A stretch of DNA of 64,000 nt from Ahaetulla prasina. Lineage: Eukaryota; Chordata; Lepidosauria; Squamata; Colubridae. Of the stretch, positions 11,355-23,636 are shown piece after piece. Both the position numbers and the translations under genes were made by a program. A model generated the notes under the pieces. That model made no database searches. It had not been told where the DNA came from and saw only the letters and a program-made list of their open reading frames with translations. Within the stretch, counting starts at the first letter, position 1. Each line of letters begins with the position of its first letter. The stretch lies in assembly GCF_028640845.1 (NCBI RefSeq), contig NC_080539.1, forward strand, positions 364,685,016 through 364,749,015, written 5' to 3'.

Positions 11355-11539
11355 CTTAAAATTGAAATACTACTGACATCAATCATGTCTAGTACCTTTC
11401 CTATAATTAAAATACATGATCTCAACCAATAGGGTCCCTTCCTAATTTACATGCATGGAGAACCGTCAGGTATGTGAGTAAATGTATTTTTCAGTTTTAT
11501 ATATATAACTGTTATATATATCTCCAAAAAGTTGGCATC

Positions 11540-12058
11540 TGTCGTGTCCCACTCCTCCTCTGACGGCCCGGTCGGGGAAGTCCATATCAAGCGTGGCTGC
11601 AAAGCCTCTGCAGCTTTGCCAAAGTTCTGTCAGAGTTCTCAGGGCAGGCAGGAGACCAGGATGTGACTTCAGCAATCCAAGTTAGACTTTGCCTGACTCA
11701 AAGAATGCCAGAAAGCAGATCCTTTATATAGGCCATGGGGTGTGGCTCCATGACTCAGCACTTATCCAGGCCTGCCCCTCCCTTCCTTTTGTTGACGCCT
11801 CTCCATTCTCCGGAAGCGTGGATCTATCCATTGCATCGTTTCATCCCCAGCTGCCGGTAATCCCAGCTCGTGGCTGGCTTCAGGCGCACATGCTATCGGA
11901 GGGAGGTTTGTTTGCTCGGTTTGTCCGGGCATGGTACCAGGGCTGGGGGCTGGAGGCATGCCAGGACATTCTTCTACACTATCAATCTCTGGCTGAGATA
12001 GCAGGAGATGAGAGGGGCCCGGCTGCGGCGGGGGGTGGGGGGCGAGCGAGGCACAACA
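11540..12058 (-). mobile_element. Solo LTR, Ty3/gypsy-type family
   Basis: Minus strand TGTTGTGCC...GACACGACA. Perfect 5-bp target duplication GCATC (11535-11539, 12059-12063). TATATAAA box within. A short frame with PPAPSPGTMPG and DPRFRRMERRQQKEG survives in it. Confidence 0.85.
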
Positions 12059-12465
12059 GCATCAGTTGACATCTATAATTCGGTAACCGTAACCAATTTT
12101 TTTCTTGTGGACATTGCAGCGACACAAAATTTTGCCACTGCACGTGTAGTAGCCGGATTTGAATCTTGGAGGAGAAAGTCTACATAAAAGTCATCTGTCC
12201 TCCCTGGCAATCTCGCTAGTAAGGGGAGAATATATATTGACCTACATACTCTGTGTAACTCACAGTACAATTAAACATGCGAGATATCTTCGACTTCTCC
12301 TTTACCACATATACATACCCGTTCTGCTATTGGTGTTTTCTTATACCTACCCTGGAGAAGTGCTGAAGGGAGAATATTAAATCTGGCTCTGAAGAAAGCT
12401 ATTCTTTGTTTTGGGGAGATCAGATCATTCAGATATCCTACTATGGAGAGGCAACCTGTTTAATT
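12059..12465. other. No gene seen
   Basis: AT-rich unique or ancient-repeat sequence. Nothing identifiable. Confidence 0.4.
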
Positions 12466-13060
12466 CTTCTTGGAACCTATGGAGATTCTCAGTCATCCAG
12501 GCCATGGTTGTCCCAAAGGTGCTTTTTTCAAAAGGCAACTGGACTTTGTGGTTTTTCTTTGAAGAAGTTTCACTTCTTATCCAAGAAGCTTCTTCAGCTC
12601 TGACTGGATGGTGGAGAATGGAAGGATTTATACTCCTTGCAGACAGATGGTCATTTGCGTTCTTTTTAGAGAGTCGTTGAGGCCACTTGGGAGGTTTATC
12701 TGTGTCTTCAGGGTCTGTTCAATAAATGTGTGCCTTCTTTCAACAGAGAGGGAGGGATATGACATCATCTATCTCCAGTCTACAATATAGTCCTTTCAGC
12801 AGTTCCAAGAAGGCTCCACATCAAATTGTACCACTCAGGTGACCCTGAGGACACAGACAAACCTCCAAGTGGCCTCAAGAGCTCTCTAAAAGGATGCAAA
12901 TGACCAGCTGTCTGCAAGGAATATAAATCCTTCCATTCCTCATTATCCAGACAAAGCTGAAGAAGCTTCTTGGATGAGAAGCAGAAGGCCTTCAAAGAAA
13001 AACAAGGCAGTCCAGTTGCCTCTTGAAAAAACACCTTTGGGACTAACTGACGGGTCCTGT
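12466..13060. repeat. Interspersed repeat X, two inverted pieces
   Basis: Contains GGAGATTCTCAGTCATCCAG, CCAAGAAGCTTCTTCAGCTC and CTTGCAGACAG on the plus strand (12466-12785), then the same sequence inverted (12795-13060). Related pieces are at 22275-23757, 46910, 48695 and 53168. The class is unknown. Confidence 0.7.
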
Positions 13061-13477
13061 TGTCTCTGCAATCCTGTTGAAGGTAATGAGCAAAAATAAT
13101 CCTAGCCAAGGAACCACTGTCAAAGTCCAGGTTCACCGGCGTTAGAAATCAAGCTCAATAAATTGATCAGGAAAAGTTAAGTAAGCACTTATTCTTCGAG
13201 AGAAACTCTACCCAGAAAGACATTGTGAAGCAGTGGTTAAAGCAAGTGGTTGTCCTCCACCACAAACTGAATCCCGAAAAGTTTCCTAAAAGTGATCTCT
13301 GACCAGAGATCTTCCCCTTGGAGACCTGCTGAGCAGAATGGGAAAAAGATGAGATTTTGTTTTGGTCCCACCCACCACTGATTTTGGCTCCATCCATCTC
13401 ATGGTTCCTGAGAATTTAGCTCCAAGAGATTGTGATTGTCCATTAGAGCTACCAGACATCTGGCAAAAGGAACATAA
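13061..13477. other. No gene seen
   Basis: No recognisable repeat or exon. A single GTTCACC near 13130 is not convincing as a splice site. Confidence 0.35.
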
Positions 13478-13820
13478 AACATAAAATCATAGGGTTAGAA
13501 GGTTCCTTGGTGGCCTTCTAGTCCAGGGGTCTCCAACCTTGGTCCCTTTAAGACTTGTGGACTTTAACTCCCAGAGTTCCTCAGCCAGCTACTGGACATG
13601 TGGCTGTCTAGACTCTTCTTGAAAACCTCCAGTGATGGTGCATCCACAACTTCTGAAGGCAAGCTGTTCCACTGATTGAATTGTTCTCACTGTCAAGAAA
13701 TGTCTCCTTAATTCTAGGCTGGCTCTTTCTTTAATGATCTTCTACTCGTTACTTCTTCTCCAGCCCTCAGGTACTTTGGAGAATAGGTCAGCCCCCTTCT
13801 CTGTGACAGCCGTCTAAGAA
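13478..13820 (-). mobile_element. CR1 LINE 3' end with half MITE inside
   Basis: CR1 3' region in reverse (AACCTTCTAACCC..., AGGTTTTCAAGAAGAG). The half palindrome CAGGGGTCTCCAACCTTGG at about 13526-13597 has lost its right arm. Confidence 0.65.
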
Positions 13821-14390
13821 CCCCTTTTTGTTCTCTCTCCTTTGTCCAACAGGCATAGCCTTGCAATCAAATACCGTCCATTTTTCTGAGCGACTTTCAT
13901 TTTATTTATTTATTTGCACTGTTTCCCCAGCTGTAGTCATTCATAATTGTCTGCTTCTTTCTTCCTTTCCCATGTCCAGCCACAGACCCGACAGCTTAGA
14001 TTTATGTTATTCAACTGATTTCCTGATTCCAGTAATTGGCTTCAATCCAGCCCTTTCAAATCTATGATCACTGTAATCTGTAGATCACATGACACGCCAT
14101 ACGATTCTTTTGGTGAAATTTGAAAAGCACTTTGCTGTCAACCCTATATTACTGCTGGCATAGGTTTTTGAAGATAAAGATTTGTTGGAAAAACACAGGG
14201 ATTGGAAAAACCAATGGTGCTGGAAAAAAGTAATTTCATATACAGTGTGGTGGAACGTAGTCTGGATTCCCAGGAAGGAGGGGCTGCATTCAACAGGTCA
14301 AAGAGACAGTGACGTTTAGATAGGTTGGTCAGGAGAAAGATAGTTAAAATGGCTCCTTCCTAGAAATTCTCAGAGTATAACTTTAATGAT
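13821..14390. other. No gene seen
   Basis: CT/AT-mixed sequence without recognisable exons or repeat ends. Confidence 0.35.
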
Positions 14391-14397
14391 GCAAGTA

Positions 14398-14794
14398 CAG
14401 GTAGTCCTCGACTTACAACAGTTCATTTAATGACTGTTCAAAGTTACAACATCACCGGAAAAAAGTGACTTTTGATCATTTTTCACACTTACAACCGTTG
14501 TAGCCTCCCCTTGGTTACATGATTTACATTCAAATGCTTGACAACTGACTCACATTTATGACAGATGCAGTGTCCAGGGGTCATGTAATTGCCAGTTGTC
14601 ACCTTCTGACAAGCGAAGTCAGTGGGGAAACCAGATTCATTAACAACCACGTTATTAATTTAACGACGGCAGTGATTCCCTTAACAAATGTGGCAAGAAA
14701 AGTCGTAAAATGGGGGCAAAACTCGCTTAACCAATTTGTCACATAACAACATAACTTTGGGCCTCAATTGCAGTCATAAGTTGAGGAGTATTTG
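14398..14794. mobile_element. Tc1/mariner-like MITE, near complete
   Basis: Begins CAGGTAGTCCTCGACTTACA and ends AAGTTGAGGAGTATTTG, flanked by TA on both sides (14396-14397, 14795-14796). This is the most complete copy of a family scattered over the window. Confidence 0.75.
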
Positions 14795-14879
14795 TAGTTT
14801 CTTAAGTTTGGCAAGATTCTGTCTATAGGAGACAAGCAACTCTGTTTAGATGGCTGGATGCCTTTTTTGCAGGGATGAA

Positions 14880-15323
14880 ATGCTCCCGGTTCAGACCAGA
14901 TTGCCTTATCTGGTAGCAATGGCAGCGGGTGGTTCAAAGAACCGGTAGCAAAAATCCCTGCCCCCACCACCGCCCAGCTGAGCCACTTGATCATCAGAGG
15001 GTTGTTTGTTTTTTTTACTTTTAAAAGCATTTTTTCTTCGGCCAAAAAATGCTTTTAAAAGTAAAAAAAAAGCCTCTGATGATCGCGTGGCTCAGCTGAG
15101 ATCGTCAGAACCCTTTAAAAGCTTTTTTCCCTCTGGCGGTCCCAGCTGAGTTGCCTGATCATCACAGGCTTTTAAAAGCATTTTTTTACAACCTCTTTGG
15201 CCGAAGAAAAAATGCTTTCAAAAGTTAAAAAAAAAAGTTGGCCATGCCCACCCAGTCACATTACTCTCCCCACCAAGCCATGCCCACAGAACCGGTAGTA
15301 ACAAATTTTACATTTCACCCCTG
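14880..15323. mobile_element. hAT-like MITE, CAGnGGTG family, hairpin-rich
   Basis: Ends CAGGGATGAAATGC and ACATTTCACCCCTG. Perfect 8-bp target duplication CTTTTTTG (14872-14879, 15324-15331). The interior is a series of ACTTTTAAAAGCATTTTTT hairpins separated by GATCATCAGAG / CAGCTGAG. Confidence 0.88.
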
Positions 15324-15734
15324 CTTTTTTGGTTTTGCAACCTGACAACAGTACACGTTTGCCTAAGTACTTTTTTTTTTTTTTGCAATTTTTCACGGTT
15401 CAACAGTTAGTATGTCCTCCTTTCTCCCCAGTCCATGTCCTTCTTTGCCTGCTTAGATATCTGGTTAACCATAACCTTCATCGACAAAAATTACTGTTCC
15501 ACAATGGATGCAATTACAAACGAAGCAAGTTGGTTGGGTTTGTCCAACATGCTAAGCCTCCACAACACACGCATGCACACAACCCTAACTAGGATTAAAA
15601 GCAATCTTTGCATCTCTCAAGATCTCTACAAATGTTAAGAGACAGTGGCCTCTAAACCCAACCTTTATTTTGCAGAATAAAGCCAGAAGAGAATATACAT
15701 GGAACCAACTTCCAGCTGAGGTAGTGGGCCGGTT

Positions 15735-16085
15735 ATTAGTAAAGGTAAAGGTTCCCTTCGCACTTATGTGCTAGTCGTTCCTGACTCTAGGGGGCGGTGC
15801 TTGTCTCTGTTTCAAAGCCAAAGAGCCAGCACTGTCCGAAGACATCTCCGTGGTCATGTGACCTGAATGACTAAATGCCAAAGGCGCACGGAACACTGTT
15901 ACCTTCCCACAAAAGGTGGTCCCTATTTTTCTACTTGCATTTTTTACCTGCTTTCAAACTGCTAGGTTGGCAGAAGCGGGGACAAGTAATGGGAGCTCAC
16001 CCCATTATGCGGCACTAGGGATTCGAATCGCTAAACTGCCGACCTTTCGATCGACAAGCTCAGCGTCTTAGCCACTGTGTCCTTT
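15735..16085 (-). mobile_element. tRNA-derived SINE, second type
   Basis: The reverse complement starts with a tRNA-like head (B-box-like GATTCGAATCC), runs through CTAGCAGTTTGAAAGCAGG and ends AACCTTTACCTTTAC. Such elements are common in lizards and snakes. Confidence 0.7.
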
Positions 16086-16089
16086 ATTA

Positions 16090-16600
16090 GTAACTGCATC
16101 CCTTATTAGTAACTGAGTTTAAATATGCTTGGGACAAACACATATCGATCATGTGATAAAATTAAAAAATCAAAAAGGAAGATCGATGGATCACTAGGTC
16201 TTTTTTTGCTATGACTTTGCTTTGCTTCTATGTCACCTTGAGCATCGTGAAATGAAGCGTTGGCTACAAGACAGAGAGTCCCAGTTACAAATGAAGCATT
16301 TTTTTCCCAGCACTTCAGTGCTTTAGTGCCTGTTCTGAAAAGATGCTTCAAAATAGGTAAGGAGTGTGAACACAGCACCTGTTGGTTGAGTTCAGAAAAA
16401 GAAACAGCTGTTTAATGAGTTGCTTTATTGTTGCTTTAATGAATGCCAAGAGTTGCTGGAAATTGGCAGAATTTAATATATTAAATTATTTTCTGTTCAC
16501 AACAATGTGAAGACACAGCTGCTGCCAGTTCATTAGCTGGTATTGGCCTTCATGCACATCGATTTCTTCCCAAGAACTTGGGATGTTGTAATGTATTGGT
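16090..16600. other. No gene seen
   Basis: AT-rich unique-looking DNA. No exon or repeat end recognised. Confidence 0.35.
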
Positions 16601-16602
16601 GG

Positions 16603-16758
16603 CAGCGGTGGGTTGCTCCCGGTCCGGTCCGGTTCTATAGAACCGGTAATAAAACTGGCGGGAGGCTCCGCCCACCTGCCACAACGTCATCATGGGTGAT
16701 CTGCGCATGTGCAGAAGCTTCTGCGAACCGGTAGTAAAGCTAAGTGGAACCCACCCCG
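16603..16758. mobile_element. hAT-like MITE, CAGnGGTG family, short
   Basis: Starts CAGCGGTGGGTTGCTCCCGG, ends AACCCACCCCG. Flanks ATTGGTGG (16595-16602) and ACTGGTGG (16759-16766). Confidence 0.65.
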
Positions 16759-16859
16759 ACTGGTGGAGCACATGTGAAGATCTAAGCAGTATGGCCTTTT
16801 GTGATTGACACACGGAAATATTGTCAATGCATAGATTTTTTTAAAATTCTATTTAAAAT

Positions 16860-17745
16860 TTTTAGGTGTGGTACCCACTGTGCCAATAACCATGTCTGGG
16901 TTATGCCGTAATCTTTCAATTTTGGTCTTCAGATCTTAATACTTCGTTATCTTTTCCAATCCTTTGTCTTCTATTCGACTATCTCCCGGTATGTCCACAT
17001 CAATTATCCCAGGGGTGAAATGGTCCCAGATTGGACCGGATTGCGCAATCTGGTAGCAATCGTGGCCGATAGTTCGGCGATACAGTAGCAATGGCAAAGC
17101 AAAGCTCTGCCCACCCACCTGGGGCATCATTACTTTCTGGTTTTAACCAGGAAGAAATGTGTTTTTACTTTCTGCGCATGTGCAGAAGGTCTGCACATGG
17201 ATGTGCACTTCCGAACTGGTAAGGAAGGTAAGTAGATTTCACCCCTTAATTGTCCACACTTTTTTTTTCCTGTTCAACCACATTTCGGTTTGGTGTATTA
17301 TGAGCCAAGAGTTTTATCAGTTTGTATTTGGAAATGCCACAATATTTTGCTCTGCTCATTTTCAACTACTTTTTCAACTCTTATGTTCTCACCAATTTTT
17401 CATTACCAACACATGATAATTTTTACAGATGTTCCAGGGAATCATTTGGGCAACTGTGCTGTGTTGTTGTTTGTCATCAATTTCTTCTTGCTCAAGCTGA
17501 GTATCTGATCCTATTGTTCCTTCTGCTTCTTTGAGCAATCTGCACATTGAATTATTTGATGTTTTCTTTCAGTTCCGGCCTTGGTTGCATTAATTTGAAT
17601 AGCCTGCTCTTGCACAGCCAAAATCAAGCCTTCAGTTTCTTTTTCTTTTAAAGTCCCAGTTGCAAGACATTGCCAGGTTTTTATCTTCATCCACTTTCCC
17701 CTTGATCTTTTATAGAAATTGACTCGGTACTGCATTCCTCCAAGC
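16860..17745 (-). pseudogene. R2/R4-type LINE, Pol C-terminal relic
   Basis: Minus-strand reading contains KTWQCLATGTLKEKETEG, VQEQAIQINATKAG and, after an inserted MITE, IIDVDIPGDSRIEDKGLEKI and a VIGTVGTTPK-like end. These are the ordered C-terminal motifs of site-specific-type LINE polymerases (R2/R4/Dong relatives) as I recall them. Stops and frameshifts break it, and no RT core is left. Confidence 0.65.
17010..17247. mobile_element. hAT-like MITE, CAGnGGTG family
   Basis: Starts CAGGGGTGAAATGG, ends GATTTCACCCCTT. Target duplication AATTATCC (17002-17009) and AATTGTCC (17248-17255). Inserted in the LINE relic. Confidence 0.75.
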
Positions 17746-17749
17746 AGCC

Positions 17750-18285
17750 AAGTTTATTGTCCTCCTTCAGACTCTAGTTCCCTAATCTTTGCAAGCTTCT
17801 CTGCAACTTCGCTTTTTACATTAAGGACGAGGGAAAAGAAATAAGGAAGTGAGGGGCGTTTATTGCTAGAAGAGGTGATTGTGAATGACACATCTAATTG
17901 TGAGAAGTTTTAAAAGGGCTAAAACTTTTGCCCCTTTTAACACAAGGCTTTTAAGCTTTGAGAGGAACTAGCCAGGAGCATCCATGGGAGAGGAGTTGTC
18001 CACAAAGTTAGGATGGCAACTATGATTGGCTGATTAAAGCCTGGCCCCATTTGCATGTGCATCACATTTAATTTAACCTTAATTTAATTTAAGCTTTATT
18101 CCATTTCAATTTAATTTAATTTAATTTAATTTAATTTAATTTTTAATTTTAATTGGGGTTTAAATTAATTTGAGTTTAATTTAAGTTTAATGTGCTAATT
18201 TTAATTTATGAAGCTTTTTATGGCTTGGCACTGGGTTACCTATAGAGCCACTTTTCCCCAGTAAAGTTGGCCCAACTATTGCAAT
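17750..18285. other. No gene; (TTTAA)n-rich stretch
   Basis: Unique-looking DNA followed by a run of TTTAA pentamers at about 18060-18190. Confidence 0.5.
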
Positions 18286-18289
18286 TGGG

Positions 18290-18528
18290 CAGAGGTAGTA
18301 TTTAGCTGGTTCATACCAGTTCAGGCAAACCGGTAGCAGAGATCGCGGGTGAGCCTGCTCACCCACCCACCCCAGCTCTGTGATGTCCTATTTAGGCACC
18401 TTTTCAAAGCTGGATGCATGCATAGAAGGCATGTGAGCAAGCAAAGTGCATGCACGGAAGGCGGGCGTGTGAAGCGAACGTGGGTGTGCGGGGCGAACCG
18501 GTGGTAAGAATATTGGAAACTCACTGCT
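18290..18528. mobile_element. hAT-like MITE, degraded
   Basis: CAGAGGTAGTATTTAGCTGG start and AACTCACTG end with GAACCGGTGG inside. Its target duplication is not convincing. Confidence 0.5.
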
Positions 18529-18629
18529 ACATTTGTGCCAGGAGAAGCATCTGACTTCAGCAGTCAGGAAGATTGAAATCCAGAAGCCTTATTTTAATTA
18601 ATTAATTAATTAATTAATTCGATATATAT

Positions 18630-19208
18630 CAGTGGTGAAATGTAAAATTTGTTACTACCGGTTTTGTGGGCGTGGTTTGGGGGGGTAATGTGACTGGTTG
18701 GGCATGGCCAACCTTTTTTTTAAACTTTTAAAAGCATTTTTTCTTCAGCCGAAGAAGTTGTAAAAAAATGCTTTTAAAAGGCTCTGACGATCCCAGCTGA
18801 GTTGCCTGATCGTCAGAGGCTTTTCTTTTCTTTTAAAAGCATTTTTTTTTTGCTTTTAAAAGAAAAAAAAAGCCCCTGATGATCAGGCAACTCAGCTGGG
18901 ATCGCCAGAGCCTTTTAAAAGCATTTTTCTCTACAACCTCTTCAGCCGAAGAGGAAAAATGCTTTTAAAAGGCTCTGACGATCCCAGCTGAGCCGCACGA
19001 TCATCAGAGACTTTTTTTTTTACTTTTAAAAGCATTTTTTTGGTCGAAGAAAAAATACTTTTAAGAGTAAAAAAAAACACCTCTGATGACCGTGCGGCTC
19101 AGCTGGGCATGGGGGGGCAGGGATTTTTGCTACTGGTTCTCCGAACCACCTGTCACCATCGCCACTGGATTGGGTGATCCGGTCTGAACCGGGAGCATTT
19201 CACCCCTG
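18630..19208. mobile_element. hAT-like MITE, CAGnGGTG family, hairpin-rich
   Basis: CAGTGGTGAAATG...CATTTCACCCCTG. Flanks ATATATAT (18622-18629) and ATGTATAT (19209-19216). The interior repeats the TTTTAAAAGCATTTTT hairpins. Confidence 0.82.
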
Positions 19209-19343
19209 ATGTATATGCTGCCCATCTCGTATCATGTGACTCTGGGTGGCCGACATGATAAAAACAGTATGATTTTCAGTGCTGGGGACAGCCCACTGGA
19301 ATTACCTCCTATTAAAAGTGTGGAGATTTTCAGTCATCCAGAT

Positions 19344-20073
19344 CAGGGGTCTCCAACCTTGGTCCCTTTAAGACTTGTTGTTCTGTCCCCTCCCAGCCTC
19401 AGCCACGCGAGCTGGCTAAACGAGCCAGTAATTGAGTTCATGGCTGCTATCAGTCCTGGCAGGGGATCTGCAGCTGCCTGCCAAAGTCTCCCTTTTATCT
19501 TGGGGTTGCCAGGGAACCAGGAAGTCAGCAGTCCAGGCCGAATGTTCAGTTCAATTCTACAAGAGTCAAAGAGTTCAGCTCACTTCTCCCCGAGTGAAAT
19601 AGTTAAGCTCAATTTTTGATCATCACGGAGCAGAAGAGCAGCCAGGGCTGCTTTTATACTCTGTGGGGTGCGGCTCCGTGACTCAGCACTTCCTAGGCCT
19701 GCCCCACCTCTGCTTCTGTTGTTCCCGCCTCTCCTGCCTACGAAACCTAGGTTCCAGCCAGGCCTGATTGCCATCAGCCAGGTCTGGAGACGTGGCCTGT
19801 GGGGGGGAAGAGTCAGGGGATGGAGGCCTCGTTATCTCCTCCACCTGGCCTGCGTCTGGCTCCCGGAGCTGAGCCAGGGAAGCCGGTGCTCCAGAGGTAA
19901 GTCCTGATGGCCCTTCCCCCTCACTTTCCGAGTCACTTTCTGGCAGGGGGCCCGGCTCGGGGGGGCGCAGACACAACACTTGTGGACTTCAATTCCCAGA
20001 GTCCCTCAGCCAGCAAAGCTGGCTGGGAGTTGAAGTACACAAGTCTTAAAGGGACCAAGGTTGGAGACCCCTG
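19344..20073. mobile_element. Palindromic hAT-like MITE split by an LTR
   Basis: CAGGGGTCTCCAACC...GGTTGGAGACCCCTG. Perfect 8-bp target duplication ATCCAGAT (19336-19343, 20074-20081). A solo LTR lies inside. Confidence 0.88.
19379..19978 (-). mobile_element. Solo LTR, related Ty3/gypsy-type subfamily
   Basis: Plus-strand ends TGTTCTGTCC and ACACAACA. Perfect 5-bp target duplication CTTGT (19374-19378, 19979-19983). The minus-strand frame keeps EPRFRRQERREQQKQRWGRP, like the other family members. Confidence 0.85.
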
Positions 20074-20164
20074 ATCCAGATCATAGTTGCTTCAAAGATG
20101 CTTTTTAAAAACGCAACAGTCCAGTTGCTTTTTGAAAAAGCACCTTTGAGACTTTCTGTTGGAA

Positions 20165-20481
20165 GTTCTTTGGGCCTTCTCTGTGGGAGCTCCGACCCTG
20201 TGGAACAAACTTCCCCTCGGACTTCGACAATTACCTGACCTTAGGACCTTTCGCCGCGAACTTAAAACTTATTTATTTCGTATGGCTGGACTAGCCTGAT
20301 TTTTATTTTTATTGGATGGGTTTTAAAATTTTGTTATTTTACGGGGGAGTACGTTTTTTAACATTTTGGGCATTTAAATTAGTTTTTTAAGGGATGTTTT
20401 TAATTATTGTGTGTATTTATATTTTATCTGCCTGTTCACCGCCCTGAGTCCTTCGGGAGAAGGGCGGTATACAAATTAAAA

Positions 20482-20553
<72 letters not shown>
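20165..20553 (+). mobile_element. L2-type LINE 3' end with (ATT)n tail
   Basis: Codes a frame-broken end of the L2 ORF (LRTFRRELKTYLF-like; compare 43760-43800), then GCCCTGAGTCCTTCGGGAGA and about 22 ATT repeats. Repeat X debris lies just before (20090-20160). Confidence 0.8.
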
Positions 20554-20554
<1 letters not shown>

Positions 20555-20829
20555 TGGTCTCCAACAATCTCTGTGTTCTGGATAACATTGAAGGCAGCTT
20601 TGGAGGACTTACAGGGGTCCAATGGAACGTACTGTTGGAGGTTATAATTGTACTGCGTTTTTATGCTGATGTTGTGTTTGTTTATTTTTGTGAGCCTCCT
20701 GAGAATTGCTGAGATTGCAACAGGCTATCAATCTGATTAATAAATAAAATTAATCAAACAATTGTCAAGACTGGACTTGGGATACTCTCTCCAACGAGGA
20801 TGCCCCTATCACCCATATAGTAGCCACCA

Positions 20830-21230
20830 AGGAAGGAATTAGAATAGAATAACAAAATTGGAAAGGACCTTGGAGGTCTTTTGGTCCAATCCCCTGCTTA
20901 GGCAGGAAACCCTACACCATTTCAGACAAATGGTTGTCCAATCTCTTCTTTAAAACTTCCAGTATTGGAGCATTTACAGGTTCTGGAGGCAACTTGTTCC
21001 ACTGATTAATTGTTCTAACTGTCAGAAAATTTCTCCTTAGTTCTAGGTTGCTTCTCTCCTTGATTAGTTTCTACCCATGGCTTCTTGTCTTGCCCTCAAG
21101 TGCTTTGGAGAATAGCTTGACTCCCTCTTCTTTGTGGCAGCCCCTGAGATATCGGAAGACTGCCATCATGTCACCCCTAGTCCTTGTTTTCATTGGTGCA
21201 GTTCCTTTTGCAGTTCCAGGATCCCCCTCC
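20830..21230 (-). mobile_element. CR1 LINE 3' end
   Basis: Reverse of the CR1 3' region with a short AATAG tail at the left. Flanking 21230-21640 shows no gene. Confidence 0.75.
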
Positions 21231-21642
21231 CCAAAATCGGAGGTCTAATTGGTGAAATGATGAAAACTATCTGGGTATGTCAAGAAAGGGTCTATGACAA
21301 ATTACCGCAACCAACTCGGCATTACCAATTCATCGCGAGACAACTTACTGCAGGATAAGAGTTACACTAATATCAAAGAAAACAGTGGAATAGAATTATT
21401 AAAGAAAGGTTGCCAATGGAGGGATAGAATGAAACGTGGATGACAAAAATTAAAATATTTTTTTATTTAATTTAAATAATGAAACTGAATTGTTAAATTG
21501 TCCCGCGGCGAGTTGTCCTGCAGCCAGGTGACCGTGGTGAGTTTGCCGCAGGGAGTTTGCCACAGCGAGTTGTCCTATTCTGTGCAAGAAAGGCTTAACC
21601 CTACTTATACAATGCAGCTGGTCTGCCTACTTGACCTTGGCT

Positions 21643-22190
21643 CGGGGTGAAATGCTCCTGGTTCCGACCGGATCACCCGATGGCTGTAGTGGTTCGGAGA
21701 ACCGGTATAAAAAATCCCTGCCCCCATTGCCCCAGCTGAGCCGTGCGATCATCAGAGGTTGGGTTTTTTTACTTTTAAAAGCATTTTTTCTTTCGCCAAA
21801 AAAATGCTTTTAAAAGTAAAAAAAAAAGCCTCTTATGATTGTGTGGCTCATCTGGGATCATCAGAACCCTTTAAAAGCATTTTTTCTATTTCTTCAGCCG
21901 AAGAGGTTGTAAAAAAATGCTTTTAAAAGGTTCTGGCGATCAGGCAACTCAGCTGGGATCGTCAGAATCCTTTAAAAGCTTTTTTTCTTCTGGCGATCCC
22001 AACTGAGTTGGCTGATCATCGCAGGCTTTTAAAAGCATTTTTTTACAACCTCTTCAGCCTAAGAGGTTGTAGAAAAAATGCTTTTAAAAGTAAAAAAAAA
22101 AAGTTGGCCACGCCCACCCAGTCACATTACCCACCACCACCAAGCCACGCCCACAGAACCGGTAGTAACAAATTTTACATTTCACCACTG
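21643..22190. mobile_element. hAT-like MITE, CAGnGGTG family, hairpin-rich
   Basis: CGGGGTGAAATGC...ACATTTCACCACTG. Perfect target duplication CCTTGGCT (21635-21642, 22191-22198). Confidence 0.88.
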
Positions 22191-22444
22191 CCTTGGCTGA
22201 GATGTGTCCTGATATTTTCTTTTCCCTGCTGGGCAGGAAGACCAGACAGGAAACACAACCAGATGAGCTGAATGTCCACGGAGATTCTCAGTCATCCAGG
22301 TCATGTTTGCCCCAAAGGTGATATAACCTCATCTATCTCCAGTCTACAACACAGTCCTTTCAGCAGTTCCAAAAAGGCTCCATACCCATTTGCACCACTC
22401 TGGTGACCCTGAGGACGCAGACAAACCTCCAAGTGGCCTCAAGG

Positions 22445-23184
22445 CAGGGGTGAAATCCTACCGGTTCGGACCGGTTCAGGTGAACCGCTAGGGATTATGG
22501 GCATCAGTTTGCCGAACTGGTAGTAATTACCCCTCTTTGGCCCCACCCACACCTACCCGGTCGCCGCTCACCTCTTCTGGCCACTCGATATTACACAGAA
22601 TTCAATGTGAAATGCAGCTGAGAGAATGCTAACTTTTCTCCCTCCATTCAGAACGGAGCTGCTGCAGCCTGTCCCCTTAAGGTAGTCCCCAGGAGAGAGG
22701 GGGACGGAAGGGAACCATAAAGAGAGCAGCAGCTCTGTTCTGAATCGAGGGAGAAAAGTTAGCATTCTCTCTGCCACAGAATTCAATGTTAAATGCAGCA
22801 GAGAGAATGCTAACTTTTCTCCCTCCATTCACAATGGAGCTGCTGCAGCCTGTCCCTTTAAGGTACTCCCCAGGAGGGAGGCGGAGGGGGGGAGCAGCTG
22901 GAATGGAGTCGTTTTTTGTAAAAGGCAAGAAAATGGGGAAGGGAATTTTCTTGCCTGTCCGCCATTCCTCAATCTCAGCACAAACTGAGGGAAGGATAGT
23001 AGGCAGGAATATTCCTCTCCCCATTTTCCTGCCATTCGTGACAAGGAGTGGCTGGGAGGGGAGGGGTCGATGAGCCCCTCAATGTGAGTGATGTTGAGTT
23101 GGCCACACCCACCGAGTCACATGACCTCCCCCAACAAGCCACGCCCACAGAACCGGTAGGGGATTTTTTTTAATTTCACCCCTG
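22445..23184. mobile_element. hAT-like MITE, 740 bp
   Basis: CAGGGGTGAAATCC...AATTTCACCCCTG. Perfect target duplication CCTCAAGG (22437-22444, 23185-23192). The interior holds inverted copies of GAGAGAATGCTAACTTTTCT. Confidence 0.88.
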
Positions 23185-23243
23185 CCTCAAGGGCTCTCTA
23201 AAAGGTTGCAAATGACCAGCTATCTGCAAGGAATATAAATCCT

Positions 23244-23636
23244 TGTCAGGTTTCCAAGTAACACCCCCAACGAAAGAAAACTCCGAGGCTTGAGTTTCCT
23301 TAAAGTTCCATTTTATTAGAGATGTCATATTGGCACATCTGGAAAAACCCGAATCTAAAAGCTTCCAGGTTTTCCCCACCCAAAGGAAAGTCCAAGTCCC
23401 TGCCCAGTGCCCACAAGTCCATCACATCGTCCAATCAAAGCACAGTCCCAACTGGAGATGCCTCTCAGTTCCAGCCATCCAGCTGCAGGGCAAAATGTCC
23501 TTGACTCTCTGAGAAAGGAATGTTATTATGATTATATATCACCCTGACTCCATACAATCCCCCCTCCCAGTTTCCCACAGTAGGAAATGTGGCAGGCCTG
23601 AAGGCCCAATGCAAAAGGTGGCTTCCAGGCCTGACA
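23244..23636. mobile_element. Solo LTR, TGTCAGG family
   Basis: TGTCAGGTTTCC...GGCCTGACA, 393 bp, with perfect 5-bp target duplication ATCCT (23239-23243, 23637-23641). Confidence 0.85.
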
